A stretch of 64,000 bases of DNA from contig JBMOIP010000019.1 of NCBI GenBank assembly GCA_049317265.1, positions 14,638 to 78,637 of the forward strand, written 5' to 3'. This DNA comes from CAIVAT01 sp049317265. GTDB lineage: Bacteria; Bacteroidota; Bacteroidia; Bacteroidales; FEN-979. This document shows positions 17,184-25,413 of the stretch, one piece after another. The number at the start of each line of letters is the position of its first letter. Position 1 is the first letter of the stretch. Under the pieces are notes generated by a model. That model was not told the DNA's origin and made no database searches. It was given only the letters and a program-made list of their open reading frames with translations. Made by a program: the position numbers and the translations under genes.

Positions 17184-18848
17184 ATGTCCACTATGAAACG
17201 ATACGGATTGCTTTTTACCCTGTTCACCTTCATCCTGCTGAACACTCAAACGGCTGCACTGGCAGTTTCAGATACTGCTCATTCGACCAGGAGCAAATCG
17301 GCTGATTCGCTTGGCAAACGTCCAAAAGGAGCCATGGTAAGGCCTTTTGGAGGCCGGATTTTCAACATTTATACCAGGATCGGCCCCTTTACCCCCGACG
17401 AAAGGGCGAAGGCTGTAGAAGAGAAACTCAAAAAAATAGCAGCAGATCCATTTTTCAGAGGTGATTCAATCAAACTGTTCGAAAGCGAAACCAGTTATGA
17501 TGTAATGTACGGGGAAATGGTGATCACCTCCGTGGATGAACGCGATGCGATGGCTGAAGGAACATCCATGGAACTTGTTGCCAAAGCCCGCAGGGCAAAG
17601 ATCATTTATGCCATTCAAAACTACAGGACGGTGACCAGCTTTGGTGCAATCCTCAAGAATGTGGGCATCTCCTTTGCAATTTTAATGGTGCTGATCATCC
17701 TCATCAACCTGATCAACAAGTTGTTTCGGTTATTGAACAGCAAGGCCGACAAGTGGCGGGACAGGATCATGAAAGGTATGCACCTGAAAGAGTATGAGTT
17801 TTTCAACCGCCAACGGCAGCTGTCCATCGTTCTCCTATTTTTTAGTATAGCCAAATGGATCACGATCCTGTTTCTGCTTGTCATTACACTGATCACTATT
17901 TTCTACCTGTTACCATGGACCAAAGCATTCAGTATCAGTATACTTGGCACTTTTATTACTCCTCTTAAAAATATTGTAACGGGCTTTTGGAATTATGTGC
18001 CCAACCTCATAACCATCATTGTAATCCTCATCGTTGCACGTCTGGTGATCCGATTCTTCAAATTCCTCAAAGTTGAAATTGAAAAAGAGACCCTGAAGAT
18101 TCCGGGATTCTATGCCGACTGGGCCCTGCCAACTTTCAACATCTTCAGGGTCTTGATCATCGGGTTTACCATGGTGGCCATCTGGCCATTTCTGCCGGGC
18201 TCCGACTCCCAGGTTTTCCAGGGGGTTTCTGTATTCTTCGGATTGGTGTTCTCCCTTACATCCGCCAGTGCGCTTTCCAATTTTATGGCAGGCCTGACGA
18301 TCACCTATACCCGCTCGTTCAAACTGGGTGACCGTGTGAAAATTGACCAGGTAACCGGTGATATCGTTGAAAAATCGATGCTGGTAACGAAAATAAGGAC
18401 GATTAAAAATGAGGAGATCACTGTTCCGAACGCAAAAATCATGAGTACCGAGGTGATCAACTACAGCACCTGTGCCCAGGAGAGGGGGCTCATCCTGCAC
18501 ACCACGGTCACCATCGGGTATGATGTTCCCTGGCGGCAAATCAACCAGCTGCTGATTGATGCAGCGTTGAACACCAGCCGGATATTGAAGGAACCCGCAC
18601 CTTTTGTGTTACAAACATCCCTGGACGATAATTATCCGACCTACCAGCTGAATGCCTATACCCGTTCGCCCAATGAAATGGCCGACATCTTTTCCCAGTT
18701 GCATCAGAACATCCAGGACTCCTTTAACCATGCCGGGGTGGAGATCATGTCGCCACATTACAGTGCACTCCGTGACGGAAATACCATTGCAATCCCTGAG
18801 GAATACAGGGCCAAAGATTACAAGTCCCCCGGATTCAGGATGGAGTGA
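17184..18848 (+). CDS. mechanosensitive ion channel of the MscS family
   Basis: A 554-residue inner-membrane protein. It has a cleavable-type leader (MKRYGLLFTLFTFILLNTQT; the ATG at 17193 is an alternative start), a periplasmic part of about 130 residues, then transmembrane segments near residues 155-180, 215-255 and 275-300. The MscS pore and vestibule follow: VFFGLVFSLTSASALSNFMAG, then RSFKLGDRVKIDQVTGDI, EITVPNAKIMSTEV and a C-terminal alpha/beta domain. It should open under hypo-osmotic stress to release solutes. A TTAATTTG element at 17160-17167 is a near-consensus -7 site. Confidence 0.88.
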   Translation: MSTMKRYGLLFTLFTFILLNTQTAALAVSDTAHSTRSKSADSLGKRPKGAMVRPFGGRIFNIYTRIGPFTPDERAKAVEEKLKKIAADPFFRGDSIKLFESETSYDVMYGEMVITSVDERDAMAEGTSMELVAKARRAKIIYAIQNYRTVTSFGAILKNVGISFAILMVLIILINLINKLFRLLNSKADKWRDRIMKGMHLKEYEFFNRQRQLSIVLLFFSIAKWITILFLLVITLITIFYLLPWTKAFSISILGTFITPLKNIVTGFWNYVPNLITIIVILIVARLVIRFFKFLKVEIEKETLKIPGFYADWALPTFNIFRVLIIGFTMVAIWPFLPGSDSQVFQGVSVFFGLVFSLTSASALSNFMAGLTITYTRSFKLGDRVKIDQVTGDIVEKSMLVTKIRTIKNEEITVPNAKIMSTEVINYSTCAQERGLILHTTVTIGYDVPWRQINQLLIDAALNTSRILKEPAPFVLQTSLDDNYPTYQLNAYTRSPNEMADIFSQLHQNIQDSFNHAGVEIMSPHYSALRDGNTIAIPEEYRAKDYKSPGFRME

Positions 18849-18858
18849 CCAGGCTGGC

Positions 18859-19374
18859 TTATTGGGAAATAACTTTATGCGCCTTCCGCTTTCGGTGCGA
18901 CCGTTGCTTGAAATCATTGGAGAGCACACTGATGTTGCCATCAACTTCGAACACCGCAAGGTCAACTTCCTCCACTGACGCCACGCCGTGCTCCCTGATC
19001 GCCTGCACCACCTCTGCTTCCGTTATTCCCGCCATCCGGAGGTGGGAAGGGATCATCTTCCCATGGTATACCAGCATGATGGCATCACCCTGTACGAGCT
19101 TGCCGAATTTTGGAAATTTAAGCTGCAGTTGCTTCAGAATATAGTTGACCGAAAACAGGGCCAATGCCGCGGCAATTCCCCCTAAAAGGGTTTCATTGCC
19201 CAATACCATGGCATTTTGAACGGCATTGCTGATGAGCAGGATGAAGACAAGGTCGAAAACCGAAAGCTGCGACAACTCCTTTTTCCCGAATAGACGAATG
19301 GCAAAAATGATAAAAAGGTAGACCGCAACAGAGCTGAGAACGATCTTCAGGTAAGGATTGTGAAAGAATTCCAT
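18859..19374 (-). CDS. DUF421 (YetF-type) membrane protein
   Basis: A 171-residue protein with three N-terminal membrane helices followed by the soluble DUF421 domain: GKKELSQLSVFDLVFILLISNAVQ, the linker YILKQL, LVQGDAIMLVYHGKMIPSHLRMAGITEAE and DLAVFEVDGNISVL. I prefer the ATG at 19374 over one at 19401. The gene follows the LytTR regulator by about 30 bp on the same strand and is probably the last gene of the liaF-lytS-lytR operon. Biochemical role unknown; the family is envelope associated. Confidence 0.82.
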   Translation of the reverse strand: MEFFHNPYLKIVLSSVAVYLFIIFAIRLFGKKELSQLSVFDLVFILLISNAVQNAMVLGNETLLGGIAAALALFSVNYILKQLQLKFPKFGKLVQGDAIMLVYHGKMIPSHLRMAGITEAEVVQAIREHGVASVEEVDLAVFEVDGNISVLSNDFKQRSHRKRKAHKVISQ

Positions 19375-19403
19375 GGATGTAAATTTTGCTAAAGATAGCA
19401 AAT

Positions 19404-20153
19404 CTACATATTAAGTGCCTGTTTCAGGATTTTATACCCGGAGGTGCTGGCCCGTAACTTTGCGCCATTCTTGGTTAACACCGCATAATTCTCCTTGTCA
19501 TAATACTCTATCCGGTCGATAAACCGGGCATTAACAATGTAGGAGCGGTGTATCCTGATGAATTGTGAAGGATCAAGGTGGGTTTCAAAGTACTTCATGG
19601 TCTTCTCCTTCAAATGCTTTGCATCTTTTGTATGCAACATGACATAATCTCCCTCTGCTTCAAGGTAGATGATCTCATCGATTGGGACCACGCTGACTTT
19701 GTGCCTCGACTTCACGGCAATGCGTTGCAGGAATTCCGGACTCTCCTCAAGGGTCTTCACCAGGTTTTGCACCTGGATCGTGGCCTTGATTCCTGTTCCT
19801 GCCTGCGCCAGGGCCTTTTGAACAGCCTGCGTGAAACGCTCCTTCGAGTAGGGTTTCAGCAGGTAGTCAACCGCATTCATCTCAAACGCCTTGATGGCAT
19901 ATTGATCATAAGCGGTGCTGAAGATGATCAGCGGCGGCTGGTCAAGAAGGTCAAGCAACTCCAGTCCGGTAAGCTTGGGCATCTGAACATCCAGGAATAC
20001 CAGGTCGGGCTTCAACTCCTGGATCGCCTTCAATCCGCTGAATCCATCTGTAAATTCTCCCAGGATCTCAATGTCTGGGAAATCTTTCAGGTAATGCTTC
20101 ACAACATCCCTGGCAGGCTGTTCATCATCGATTAAAATAGTACGAAGCAACAT
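19404..20153 (-). CDS. LytTR-family response regulator
   Basis: A 249-residue transcription factor. The receiver domain (1-120) has acidic D9/D10, phospho-acceptor D55 in LVFLDVQMP, T79 and K99 in LLKP. A LytTR DNA-binding domain (about 145-249) contains IDEIIYLEAEGDYVMLHT and FIRIHRSYIVN. It should be phosphorylated by the kinase encoded immediately upstream. LytTR regulators bind direct repeats in promoters; the target sites cannot be identified here. In the operon it sits between the kinase gene and the DUF421 gene. Confidence 0.9.
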   Translation of the reverse strand: MLLRTILIDDEQPARDVVKHYLKDFPDIEILGEFTDGFSGLKAIQELKPDLVFLDVQMPKLTGLELLDLLDQPPLIIFSTAYDQYAIKAFEMNAVDYLLKPYSKERFTQAVQKALAQAGTGIKATIQVQNLVKTLEESPEFLQRIAVKSRHKVSVVPIDEIIYLEAEGDYVMLHTKDAKHLKEKTMKYFETHLDPSQFIRIHRSYIVNARFIDRIEYYDKENYAVLTKNGAKLRASTSGYKILKQALNM

Positions 20154-20180
20154 AAAATAAAATTAAAATTAAACTAACGA

Positions 20181-20220
20181 CCTGTAACCCTGTCACCCTG
20201 TTACCTTGTCACCCTGTCAC
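20181..20220. repeat. 8-bp-period tandem repeat (CCTGTCAC units)
   Basis: Five consecutive octamers: CCTGTAAC, CCTGTCAC, CCTGTTAC, CTTGTCAC, CCTGTCAC. The last unit overlaps the stop codon of the histidine kinase gene (minus-strand TGA at 20219-20217), and the tract fills most of the gap to the response regulator gene. Confidence 0.85.
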
Positions 20221-21275
20221 CTCTTCTCCGTCCCCGGCAAACTCAAATATACGGAGAATCGGGTTCCCTCCACAACCGTACGCAGCAATTTATCATTTTT
20301 ATACAACAGTCTCAGCCGCTCCCTGATGTTGTTCAATCCGATACCCGTACCCTTCCTCGGATGGGCATTGGGATCAAAGTCGTTCACAATGCATATCTCA
20401 AGATAACCCTCTTTGTATTCGCAGTCCATATCGATCCTCACCTGTTCCGTGCTTTCATAAACCCCGTGTTTGATGGCATTTTCAAACAACGGCTGGAGCA
20501 ACATCACCGGAACCTGGTGCGTGCGGCATGATCCGTCAAGGTTAAACCCAAACTGAAGTTTATCACCAAAACGTACTTTCTCAATCTCCAGGTAACGCCT
20601 GATGTTCGTCATCTCCTGTTCCAGTGTGGTAAAACTTGTGGCATTGTTTGAAACCGAATACCGGAGAAAATCTGATAGTTTTATCACCATTTCACGTGCC
20701 TTTTCAGGATTGGTGATGGTGAGAGAACTGATTGAATTAAGACTATTGAAAAGAAAATGCGGGTTTATCTGCGATTTCAGCATATTGAGTTCGGTCTCCT
20801 TCAATACCATCCTGAGACGAGATTCAATCTTGACCTTCTCCTGGAGGTTATTGTAATAGATGAACAGGTAATAAACCAATGCAATTACGGTATAAAATAT
20901 GATCCCGCTGATGATCTTGTTGGGGATGGAGACCATCAGCAGGTCCATGTAGGCTTTGTTCGAACTGAAAACCGTACTAAGAATGGTGTAGGAAAGTCCA
21001 TTCCAGACAACGAGTGTTAGCGTTATAAACGAAAGGTGGTTGAAAACAACGTTCCAGGTGTTTTTTTTCTCGGGGATGCTGTACCGGACAATGTACCACA
21101 TGGAGATGCCAACGCCGCAAAACAGTAGATTAAATACAAGGCTGTCAGCTATCGCAACTTCAATCGGGAAGAGGTAGACAAAGTAAAAAATAGAAAAGTG
21201 GACCCCCATAATGAGGGCCCACAAACCAAAATAAACGGAAACGGAACTTTTATTCAGAAAAACCGGGTGTTGCAT
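20217..21275 (-). CDS. LytS-type sensor histidine kinase (His_kinase PF06580)
   Basis: A 352-residue membrane kinase with four hydrophobic segments (about residues 12-36, 44-64, 80-103 and 118-142), a short coiled coil, then the His_kinase core SQINPHFLFNSLNSI with the phosphorylated histidine at about H173. The ATPase part has LLQPLFENAIKHG and GIGLNNIRERLRLLY. No extracellular sensor domain is visible, so the membrane bundle itself is likely the sensor. It pairs with the adjacent LytTR regulator. The gene starts 16 bp after the LiaF-like gene, suggesting cotranscription with a potential signal modulator. Confidence 0.9.
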   Translation of the reverse strand: MQHPVFLNKSSVSVYFGLWALIMGVHFSIFYFVYLFPIEVAIADSLVFNLLFCGVGISMWYIVRYSIPEKKNTWNVVFNHLSFITLTLVVWNGLSYTILSTVFSSNKAYMDLLMVSIPNKIISGIIFYTVIALVYYLFIYYNNLQEKVKIESRLRMVLKETELNMLKSQINPHFLFNSLNSISSLTITNPEKAREMVIKLSDFLRYSVSNNATSFTTLEQEMTNIRRYLEIEKVRFGDKLQFGFNLDGSCRTHQVPVMLLQPLFENAIKHGVYESTEQVRIDMDCEYKEGYLEICIVNDFDPNAHPRKGTGIGLNNIRERLRLLYKNDKLLRTVVEGTRFSVYLSLPGTEKR

Positions 21276-21291
21276 ACTCCTCAGTTTTATT

Positions 21292-22026
21292 TCAGTAACT
21301 TTTTATCTCTCCGCCCCCGAAGATGGTGCTGCCCTTTACGATCAGCACTTTTGAGGGATCAGGATTCTCTTTTACATAAGAACGCTTGTCGGAAAACCCT
21401 CCCATGATGGAGGTCATCTTGAGCTGGATCCGCCAGTCGGCCGGGACAATCAGTGTCACCCCGCCGAAAATGGTATTGATTTCCAGTTCACTTACTCCGT
21501 CGGCAAGGATCGCCTGTGTAAGGTCAACTTCAGAACCGCCAAATACACAGTTGATATGGCCTCCGCGAAACACCTGGTGCATCACGCGTTGCTTTCCGCC
21601 ACTGAAGATATTCTCCTCATGGATATATCCCTCATCAAGGTTTTGGTTATTGAGCTGGTTAAATGTAGGTCGCCATCCGCGCCGGGGCATGCGTTTCGTA
21701 AGGATCAGAATACCAACCGCGATGAGAATAACCGGCCAGAAGACATGCATGACATTGAATGAAAAGTCAAAGATCCTGGGGAGAATGAAGATCCCGCCTA
21801 TTAAAATAAGGATGGTGCCGGGAGTCCGGCTTTCAGAGCTGAACAAACTCACAATACCGATACCAATGAGCAGCATTTGCCAGGAAAACAATATGTGTTT
21901 CAGTTCATAGGGAAGAAAACCTGTATTGGAAAGCAGAAGAAGAAACCCTGCTACAATGACAATAACCCCCATTACATACTTGTTCATCTGGGGGTCGCGG
22001 CGGTGTCTGGTTTCGTTTGGTTCCAT
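21292..22026 (-). CDS. LiaF-like membrane protein (DUF5668 / cell-wall-active antibiotic response domain)
   Basis: A 244-residue protein. The N-terminal half has four short membrane helices (VMGVIVIVAGFLLLLSN, WQMLLIGIGIVSLF, TILILIGGIFILP, VFWPVILIAVGILILT). The C-terminal half is a beta-helix-like LiaF domain with repeated FGG motifs (NCVFGGSEVDL, NTIFGGVTLIVP, GSTIFGGGEIK). In Firmicutes LiaF restrains a cognate kinase; here it is the first gene of an operon with a LytS-type kinase and LytTR regulator, so a similar modulating role is a reasonable inference. The start at 22026 is preferred because the -7 element lies at 22066-22073. Confidence 0.8.
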   Translation of the reverse strand: MEPNETRHRRDPQMNKYVMGVIVIVAGFLLLLSNTGFLPYELKHILFSWQMLLIGIGIVSLFSSESRTPGTILILIGGIFILPRIFDFSFNVMHVFWPVILIAVGILILTKRMPRRGWRPTFNQLNNQNLDEGYIHEENIFSGGKQRVMHQVFRGGHINCVFGGSEVDLTQAILADGVSELEINTIFGGVTLIVPADWRIQLKMTSIMGGFSDKRSYVKENPDPSKVLIVKGSTIFGGGEIKSY

Positions 22027-22065
22027 GAGATGGGTGTTAATGATGCTGTTTGAAATTTGATGAGG

Positions 22066-22073
22066 CAAAAATA
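22066..22073 (-). promoter_or_regulatory. -7 element (TATTTTTG) for the liaF-like operon
   Basis: Perfect TAnnTTTG on the minus strand, 39 bp upstream of the ATG at 22026; it overlaps the start of the longer alternative frame and argues against it. Confidence 0.5.
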
Positions 22074-22162
22074 GTCCCCTTTGTTAGGTTCGCAAACGAT
22101 AAATCGACAGAAGGGGGTAAAATCCCGATAAAACGATGAACAGCAAGCAGTGAGCCGTGGAA

Positions 22163-22654
22163 CTAGTACATGTCGAGGTATTCATAGCCATTTCCGGTAA
22201 AAGTAAGGAATTTTTCGAAATCACTGTAGGAGATCACAAGGGAGGAGGTATTGATACAGGGATGAAAGCTGATTTTAGCCGACTCGCGAAGATGCCGGTC
22301 AATGAACAGGTGAACATGTTTCCCGGTATCGTTGATCAACCCGAAGGGCGAAACGGAGCCGGGGGTCAATCCGAGATACTTCATCATGCGCTCATCCGAG
22401 GCAAAGGAGAGTTTCCCCTGTTTCAGCAGTTGTTCAAGGTCGCGGATGACCAGGTCGTGGTTATGTTCTATGATAACCAGGTAGTGTCTGTTGCCCTTGT
22501 GATTGCGAAAAAAGATGTTCTTGCAGTGTGTGGCATCTATGCCTTTCCAGTAACTTCTGGCAATCTCAATGGTGGGCGCAGGAGGGTGTTCATGGTACTC
22601 ATAAATGATGCCCAGATCATCCAAAATCCGGTAAAGCGCCGGGTCTCCGTTCAT
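22163..22654 (-). CDS. YbaK/ProX-type aminoacyl-tRNA deacylase
   Basis: A 163-residue single-domain protein of the YbaK/INS editing family, closest to the stand-alone PrdX/ProXp-ala type that hydrolyses mischarged Ala-tRNA(Pro). Features include the N-terminal YEYHEHPPAPTIEIA, the conserved lysine in DATHCKNIFFRN, LGLTPGSVSPFGLIND and the late histidine-containing IDRHL segment. It follows an Omp85-like gene by 28 bp on the same strand and may be cotranscribed, with no obvious functional link. An overlapping 170-codon frame on the plus strand is antisense shadow. Confidence 0.85.
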   Translation of the reverse strand: MNGDPALYRILDDLGIIYEYHEHPPAPTIEIARSYWKGIDATHCKNIFFRNHKGNRHYLVIIEHNHDLVIRDLEQLLKQGKLSFASDERMMKYLGLTPGSVSPFGLINDTGKHVHLFIDRHLRESAKISFHPCINTSSLVISYSDFEKFLTFTGNGYEYLDMY

Positions 22655-22682
22655 GTTCGTTTAAATTAAGGTGGTGACAGTG

Positions 22683-23987
22683 TTAAAATATCTCCTGGGC
22701 CTGCAGGTAAAATCCCGACGACATCTGGCCGATTCCAAAATCAACCAGGATATTTGTACGGTCATGTTTTCCTACCATGATCCTTAACCCAAAGCCACAT
22801 CCGGGCTTGAAAAAACCGAAGAGAGGCACATGGTTGTCGCGGCCGGAAGCACTGGACACATTTGCGAACAACACACCGCCTACAATCCTGGTGCAACGGG
22901 AGATCGGGAAACGATATTCAACTTCTCCGTATACAAAGTCTTCACCACGCCAGCGGCCCTGCGGATATCCCCGGCCTGATGAATTCATCTGGTCAAACCC
23001 GTTCGACATCAGGTTAAGGTATGGCAAGGTACCCACAACCTGGAAATTCCCGAAAAGCCAGAAAGCAAGCAGATGCCGCTGAACCCGTCGGGAAAGTCCG
23101 ATGTAGGTTCGAAATTCAGTCCACAACCGCGACCCTGTATGGGTACTGCCCAGGAGCGTTAAATTGGCGAGATAGTTGATATTCACATAAACACCCTTAT
23201 AAGCATTGATAATGTTGTCGCGCGAATCGAAGGCAACATTGAAACTGACACCGGAAGTTGTGTAGTTCCCCGGGTTATAGCCATGCAGCAATGAATAGGT
23301 ATAATGGGGTGTCAGAAAATAGTTGGTTGAGTCAAGGTTCAATGCATCGTCATGAATGTCATAGTAGTGATCAAAATGATAACCGACACCGGCATAAAAA
23401 TGGCCTGTCAACTTTAATAACAGGATGTTATGCAGCCTGACCCAGTTATACCGCATATAGTACTTGCTGTTGTCGTCAAAACTGTCATCACCGCCAGGCG
23501 CGACAGGCACCACAACATGATCATCCTTTGGCCCGGTACCCAGTCCGTATGTAGGCATGCGGAAAACATACCATCTCCAGTCGGTCTGCAGAAACCATTT
23601 GTTGTCGTTGAAGAACATATTGGTCCTGACATAAGAAATGAGCTGTTTTTCAGTCGTCCATAACAATTGAACAGAACCCGCCGATAGTTTGGTAAGCGGT
23701 TTCTGGCCAATGGTCCATGAAACAGAGGAGCCGGCCCCCAGTTGAAAACCGGTAACCGGGGAGTAGGCAACCAGTGGAAGGATGATTGCTCTTACCTTCC
23801 TGGATGGGATCTCAGGGGCCTGCAGCTTTTTTCGTGTTAGGATATCAAAGATGTCCATTTGAGGACAAACCGACTGTTCACTCAGCGAGTCTGTTGTTTT
23901 GCGTACAATACTATCCTGCCCAAAAGAGTGATTCGGGACACCTAAAGAGATGAAGATGACAAAACACAGGAAAAACATTCGCTTCAT
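22683..23987 (-). CDS. Omp85/BamA-type outer-membrane barrel without POTRA domains
   Basis: A 434-residue secreted barrel, paralogous to the protein at 9776: signal peptide, a short linker, then AIILPLVAYSPVTGFQLGAGSS, FDSRDNIINAYKGVYVNI, WTEFRTYIGL, YGEVEYRFPISRCTRIVGGVLF and a final strand GQMSSGFYLQAQEIF. No POTRA domain is present. It has its own perfect -7 element and is divergent from dapF. Substrate unknown; possibly assembly or transport of a lipid or protein partner, which is inference. Confidence 0.78.
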   Translation of the reverse strand: MKRMFFLCFVIFISLGVPNHSFGQDSIVRKTTDSLSEQSVCPQMDIFDILTRKKLQAPEIPSRKVRAIILPLVAYSPVTGFQLGAGSSVSWTIGQKPLTKLSAGSVQLLWTTEKQLISYVRTNMFFNDNKWFLQTDWRWYVFRMPTYGLGTGPKDDHVVVPVAPGGDDSFDDNSKYYMRYNWVRLHNILLLKLTGHFYAGVGYHFDHYYDIHDDALNLDSTNYFLTPHYTYSLLHGYNPGNYTTSGVSFNVAFDSRDNIINAYKGVYVNINYLANLTLLGSTHTGSRLWTEFRTYIGLSRRVQRHLLAFWLFGNFQVVGTLPYLNLMSNGFDQMNSSGRGYPQGRWRGEDFVYGEVEYRFPISRCTRIVGGVLFANVSSASGRDNHVPLFGFFKPGCGFGLRIMVGKHDRTNILVDFGIGQMSSGFYLQAQEIF

Positions 23988-23994
23988 GGGTCCG

Positions 23995-24002
23995 CAAAAG
24001 TA
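23995..24002 (-). promoter_or_regulatory. -7 element (TACTTTTG) for the Omp85-like gene
   Basis: Perfect TAnnTTTG on the minus strand, seven bases before the start at 23987, so the transcript would have almost no leader. Confidence 0.5.
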
Positions 24003-24022
24003 GTAAATTAATTGCTTTTCAT

Positions 24023-24030
24023 TAGCTTTG
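24023..24030 (+). promoter_or_regulatory. -7 element (TAGCTTTG) for the dapF gene group
   Basis: Perfect TAnnTTTG, 16 bp before the dapF ATG; divergent partner of 23995-24002. Confidence 0.55.
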
Positions 24031-24046
24031 TAAACGCAACAAACCT

Positions 24047-24832
24047 ATGACAATTCCATTTTCAAAATACCACGGCACCGGCAATGATTTTATCATTATC
24101 GACAACCGGTTCATCCAATGGATTCCAACCGTATCGCAGGTTTCATCCCTCTGCAACCGGCATTTCGGCATCGGAGCCGATGGCCTGATGCTTCTTTCAG
24201 AGAAAGAAGGATTTGACTTCGCAATGACCTACTATAACTCCGACGGGAACGAAAGCACCATGTGCGGCAATGGAGGCCGTTGCATGACCGCATTTGCAAA
24301 ATCACTGGAACTTATCAACCACAAAGCACATTTCCGGGCCGTGGATGGTATTCATGAATCAGAAATTCTCGACAACGAATCCGGTCCTGTCTGCAGGTTG
24401 AAAATGAAAGATACCCGGATAGACCATATTCATGAGGATGGCATATTCCTGGATACCGGTTCTCCCCATTTTGTTCAGTTTGTGAAATATGCAGCCACCC
24501 TGGATGTGTTTCATGCTGGCCGGGTTTTACGATATGATGCCAGGTTCCTCCCGGGAGGAACAAATGTGGACTTTGCAGAGGAGACAGAAGATGGCTTATT
24601 CGTAAGAACCTTTGAACGGGGTGTGGAAGATGAGACACTTTCGTGTGGAACCGGGGTAACTGCTGCAGCCCTTGCCCATGCCTTTTTACATCCGGAAAAC
24701 CCGGGGTTCAGGCAGATCACGACATTGGGCGGGTTACTGAAGGTGAGCTTTGAACAAAACGGGATGGTGTTTATGAATATATGGCTGGAGGGACCGGGAA
24801 CGTTTGTGTTTAAAGGGGAGGTGGAAGTGTAA
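24047..24832 (+). CDS. dapF: diaminopimelate epimerase
   Basis: Interconverts LL- and meso-diaminopimelate in the lysine/peptidoglycan pathway. The 261-residue protein has both catalytic cysteines in their signature motifs: C73 in ESTMCGNGGRC and C200 in LSCGTGVTAAA, plus the N-terminal FSKYHGTGNDFIIIDN substrate-binding segment. Length is normal. It heads a collinear group with a GNAT acetyltransferase, mltG, a DUF2279 gene, nnr and an HD hydrolase, in which dapF and mltG share a cell-wall theme. Confidence 0.95.
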   Translation: MTIPFSKYHGTGNDFIIIDNRFIQWIPTVSQVSSLCNRHFGIGADGLMLLSEKEGFDFAMTYYNSDGNESTMCGNGGRCMTAFAKSLELINHKAHFRAVDGIHESEILDNESGPVCRLKMKDTRIDHIHEDGIFLDTGSPHFVQFVKYAATLDVFHAGRVLRYDARFLPGGTNVDFAEETEDGLFVRTFERGVEDETLSCGTGVTAAALAHAFLHPENPGFRQITTLGGLLKVSFEQNGMVFMNIWLEGPGTFVFKGEVEV

Positions 24833-24835
24833 AGA

Positions 24836-24866
24836 AGGGTTAAGTGTTAAGTGATTAAGTGTTAAG
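24836..24866. repeat. 7-bp-period repeat (GTTAAGT units)
   Basis: GTTAAGT, GTTAAGT, GATTAAGT, GTTAAGT in tandem, filling the 35-bp gap between dapF and the GNAT gene and ending two bases before its ATG. Confidence 0.75.
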
Positions 24867-24867
24867 T

Positions 24868-25413
24868 ATGGGTGGTGAGGTTTTGATTGGGCAGTTTGTG
24901 AGGTTACGGGCGGTGGAGCCTGGTGATGTTGATGTATTGTACACCTGGGAAAACGACTCTTCTGTTTGGCAGGTCAGCAATACGCTGACGCCTTTTTCCA
25001 GGTTTCAGGTTGAAGAGTATGTATTGAATTCACAGCAGGATATTTTTGCATCAAGGCAGTTGAGGCTTATGATTGTACCGGTTGAATCCGCCATGCAGGA
25101 ACAACCTGTCGGAACAATTGACCTGTTTGATTTCGATCCGGTTCACCGCAGGGCAGGAGTCGGAATCCTGATCCGCGGACCATACCGGGAAAAGGGCTAT
25201 GCTCAGGATGCCATGGAAATCCTCATCCGTTACTCCTTTGGAACCCTCAGGCTTCACCAGCTTTACTGCAATATTTCTCCCGACAATACCCCGAGCCTTC
25301 ATCTCTTCGGCAAACTTGGATTTGAACAGTGTGGCGTTAAAAAAGAGTGGTTTTCCGACGGACTTTCATGGAAGGATGAGTGGATGTTTCAACTGATCAG
25401 CCATGGCCGGTAA
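24868..25413 (+). CDS. GNAT-family acetyltransferase (RimJ/SpeG-like)
   Basis: A 181-residue acetyltransferase with the GNAT fold: an N-terminal VRLRAVEPGDVDVLYTWEND, a central beta strand PVGTIDLFDFDP, the acetyl-CoA loop region GPYREKGYAQDAMEIL and a C-terminal ISPDNTPSLHLFGKLGFEQCG. This is closest to RimJ/RimL or SpeG-like enzymes that acetylate protein N-termini or polyamines. The ATG at 24868 follows a heptamer repeat; a GTG at 24859 inside the repeat is less likely. Its 3' end overlaps mltG by 11 bp. Confidence 0.82.
   Translation: MGGEVLIGQFVRLRAVEPGDVDVLYTWENDSSVWQVSNTLTPFSRFQVEEYVLNSQQDIFASRQLRLMIVPVESAMQEQPVGTIDLFDFDPVHRRAGVGILIRGPYREKGYAQDAMEILIRYSFGTLRLHQLYCNISPDNTPSLHLFGKLGFEQCGVKKEWFSDGLSWKDEWMFQLISHGR

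Noticed and set aside
22157..22669. 170-codon open frame on the plus strand opposite the YbaK-type gene
   Set aside because: It covers the YbaK gene almost exactly on the other strand; its peptide has no recognisable family, while the minus-strand frame has clear conserved motifs.
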